Shown: positions 62,966 through 64,000 of the stretch, in pieces
Position numbering within the stretch: position 1 is the stretch's first letter
Layout: every line of letters begins with the position of its first letter
From: Atrichornis clamosus
Taxonomy: Eukaryota; Chordata; Aves; Passeriformes; Menuridae
Assembly (NCBI GenBank): GCA_013400975.1
Contig: WBMZ01006356.1
Coordinates: forward strand, 62,001 to 126,000
DNA length: 64,000 nt
Direction: 5' to 3'
Made by a program: the position numbers and the translations under genes
Notes under the pieces: generated by a model
Seen by the model: the letters and a program-made list of their open reading frames with translations, nothing else
Database searches by the model: none
What the model was told of the DNA's origin: nothing

Positions 62966-64000
62966 GGAATAGGGGTAAAGAAAATGGCATGAGAAATGAA
63001 AAAGCAAGAACTGGAACTGAGCTCCATGGAGGAGGCTCACAGAGAACAGAGAAGAAAGCATTTCCAGATGGGCAATGAATTAGGTCCACTGAAAAGGGAA
63101 AGAGAGGCCAAGAGCTTTTGGACGTATAGGTGAAACATCTCTCACCTTGTCAACAATGTCTGGTGAATTGTCTCTCTCTGGTGAAGTGGTCTGTATTTAT
63201 CCATCCACCACCTGCCTGGAAGGCATTGCTGGCTTGTGAGCAGATAAAATAAAAATCACAGCATCCCAGGCATTTCTGTCTTCCAATTACTGCTGTTTGA
63301 AACATCAGAGATGTTCTTTCTAGGTGAATCTGAAGGATTTCCATCAACTCTGAAACACAGAACAAAGATTAAGGAAAATCAGTCTGTAAAAGAATATCTG
63401 GTGGCTTTCAGCTGGGACTTTCCTCTCTGTACCCATCTAGTTACAAGTGTAAAATCCTCTGCAGAGGAGAAACCCATGGATCATGGAGAGCTCTGTGTAT
63501 GTGGGAGCAGGGAGCTTTTCCAGTGGGTGATAGAGCAGGTGTGGGTATGCCCCCCTCCATACCAACCTTATCATCACATCTGAAATACAGCCTTGAAATA
63601 GGAAATAAAAACCTCTGCTTCAGGAAACAAACCATGTCCAGGAGAAGGGTCCCAGATGGCAATGTCTCTGTTATGTCTCAACGGCACCAACTCCTTTGTG
63701 GCTAAGAAAAAGTTCTCTGGTGGAAAGATTTTTGAGGGGAAACCACAGCATTTTAGAAACCAGAATCTGCCTAGGAAGGAGAGCTGTTCCAATGTGCTAC
63801 CCCAGAACAAGTCCCCCAGCTGGTAGGTGTAAGACACATTGATGTATTTTTCCATGCTTCTTTAAAACACAGATCCAGGGCCAGGATACACTGGGGGTGG
63901 GAGACTGCGCAGCCAAACAGCCTCACTTATTTCTGGGGAGAGAGCAGTGTGCCTAGAGGTATTAATCTGTGAGTGGGAGGGAAGGAGAAAGCTGGGAAAT
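62966..64000. other. Non-coding stretch, no gene recognised
   Basis: The start may include the tail of the CR1 remnant. Beyond that only short frames; nothing recognisable. Confidence 0.5.

Noticed and set aside
1..64000. Bacterial-type genes, operons, CRISPR arrays, rRNA or tRNA genes
   Set aside because: No long coding frames, no ribosome-binding pattern, no regularly spaced repeats and no intact tRNA or rRNA sequence. The tRNA-like parts seen belong to decayed SINEs.

Overview
The window reads as vertebrate, non-mammalian nuclear DNA, most likely from a bird. The argument rests on its fossil repeats. CR1-type LINE remnants occur on both strands, five tRNA-derived SINE fossils of MIR-like type are visible, and there are short self-complementary fossils of a kind common in sauropsids. 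There is no Alu, L1 or B1-like sequence, few microsatellites and a low overall repeat load. These matches are made against family consensus sequences from memory, without alignment, so family names below CR1 or tRNA-SINE level are not claimed. Turtle or crocodilian DNA is not excluded, but the sparse, old repeats fit a bird better. I found no protein-coding gene, rRNA, tRNA, CRISPR array, operon or bacterial-type gene that I can support. Open frames are short, overlap on both strands and often begin at TTG or GTG, as expected of non-coding DNA. The window therefore looks like intergenic or deep intronic sequence, possibly holding regulatory elements that only cross-species alignment would show. 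Layout: 1-4149 holds no recognisable gene, with simple repeats and a 30-bp tandem duplication. 4150-5395 is a long, decayed plus-strand CR1, followed directly by a minus-strand tRNA-SINE fossil. 5581-18185 is unassigned apart from one short palindromic fossil near 9.8 kb and a CpG-rich patch near 16 kb. 18186-18361 is the clearest tRNA-SINE. 18362-31626 is unassigned, with CpG-rich patches at 19.2, 21.1 and 27.9 kb, the longest open frame (25494-26213), a 17-bp minisatellite and two G-quadruplex motifs. 31.6-46.7 kb carries most of the palindromic fossils, a (TAA)10 microsatellite, two CR1 remnants and a triplicated 15-bp unit with one inverted copy at 41919-41964. Around 48.64-48.77 kb is a short fragment encoding the post-reverse-transcriptase motif of a non-LTR retrotransposon. 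53.9 kb has another tRNA-SINE, 58.7 kb a 5'-truncated minus-strand CR1 with the usual avian 3' end, and 62.6-63.0 kb another plus-strand CR1. No genes can be shown to work together here. The most informative observations are the fossil repeats, the inverted triplication, the two identical double E-boxes, the CpG/G4 patches and one unusually long open frame. I did not find a new biological system.
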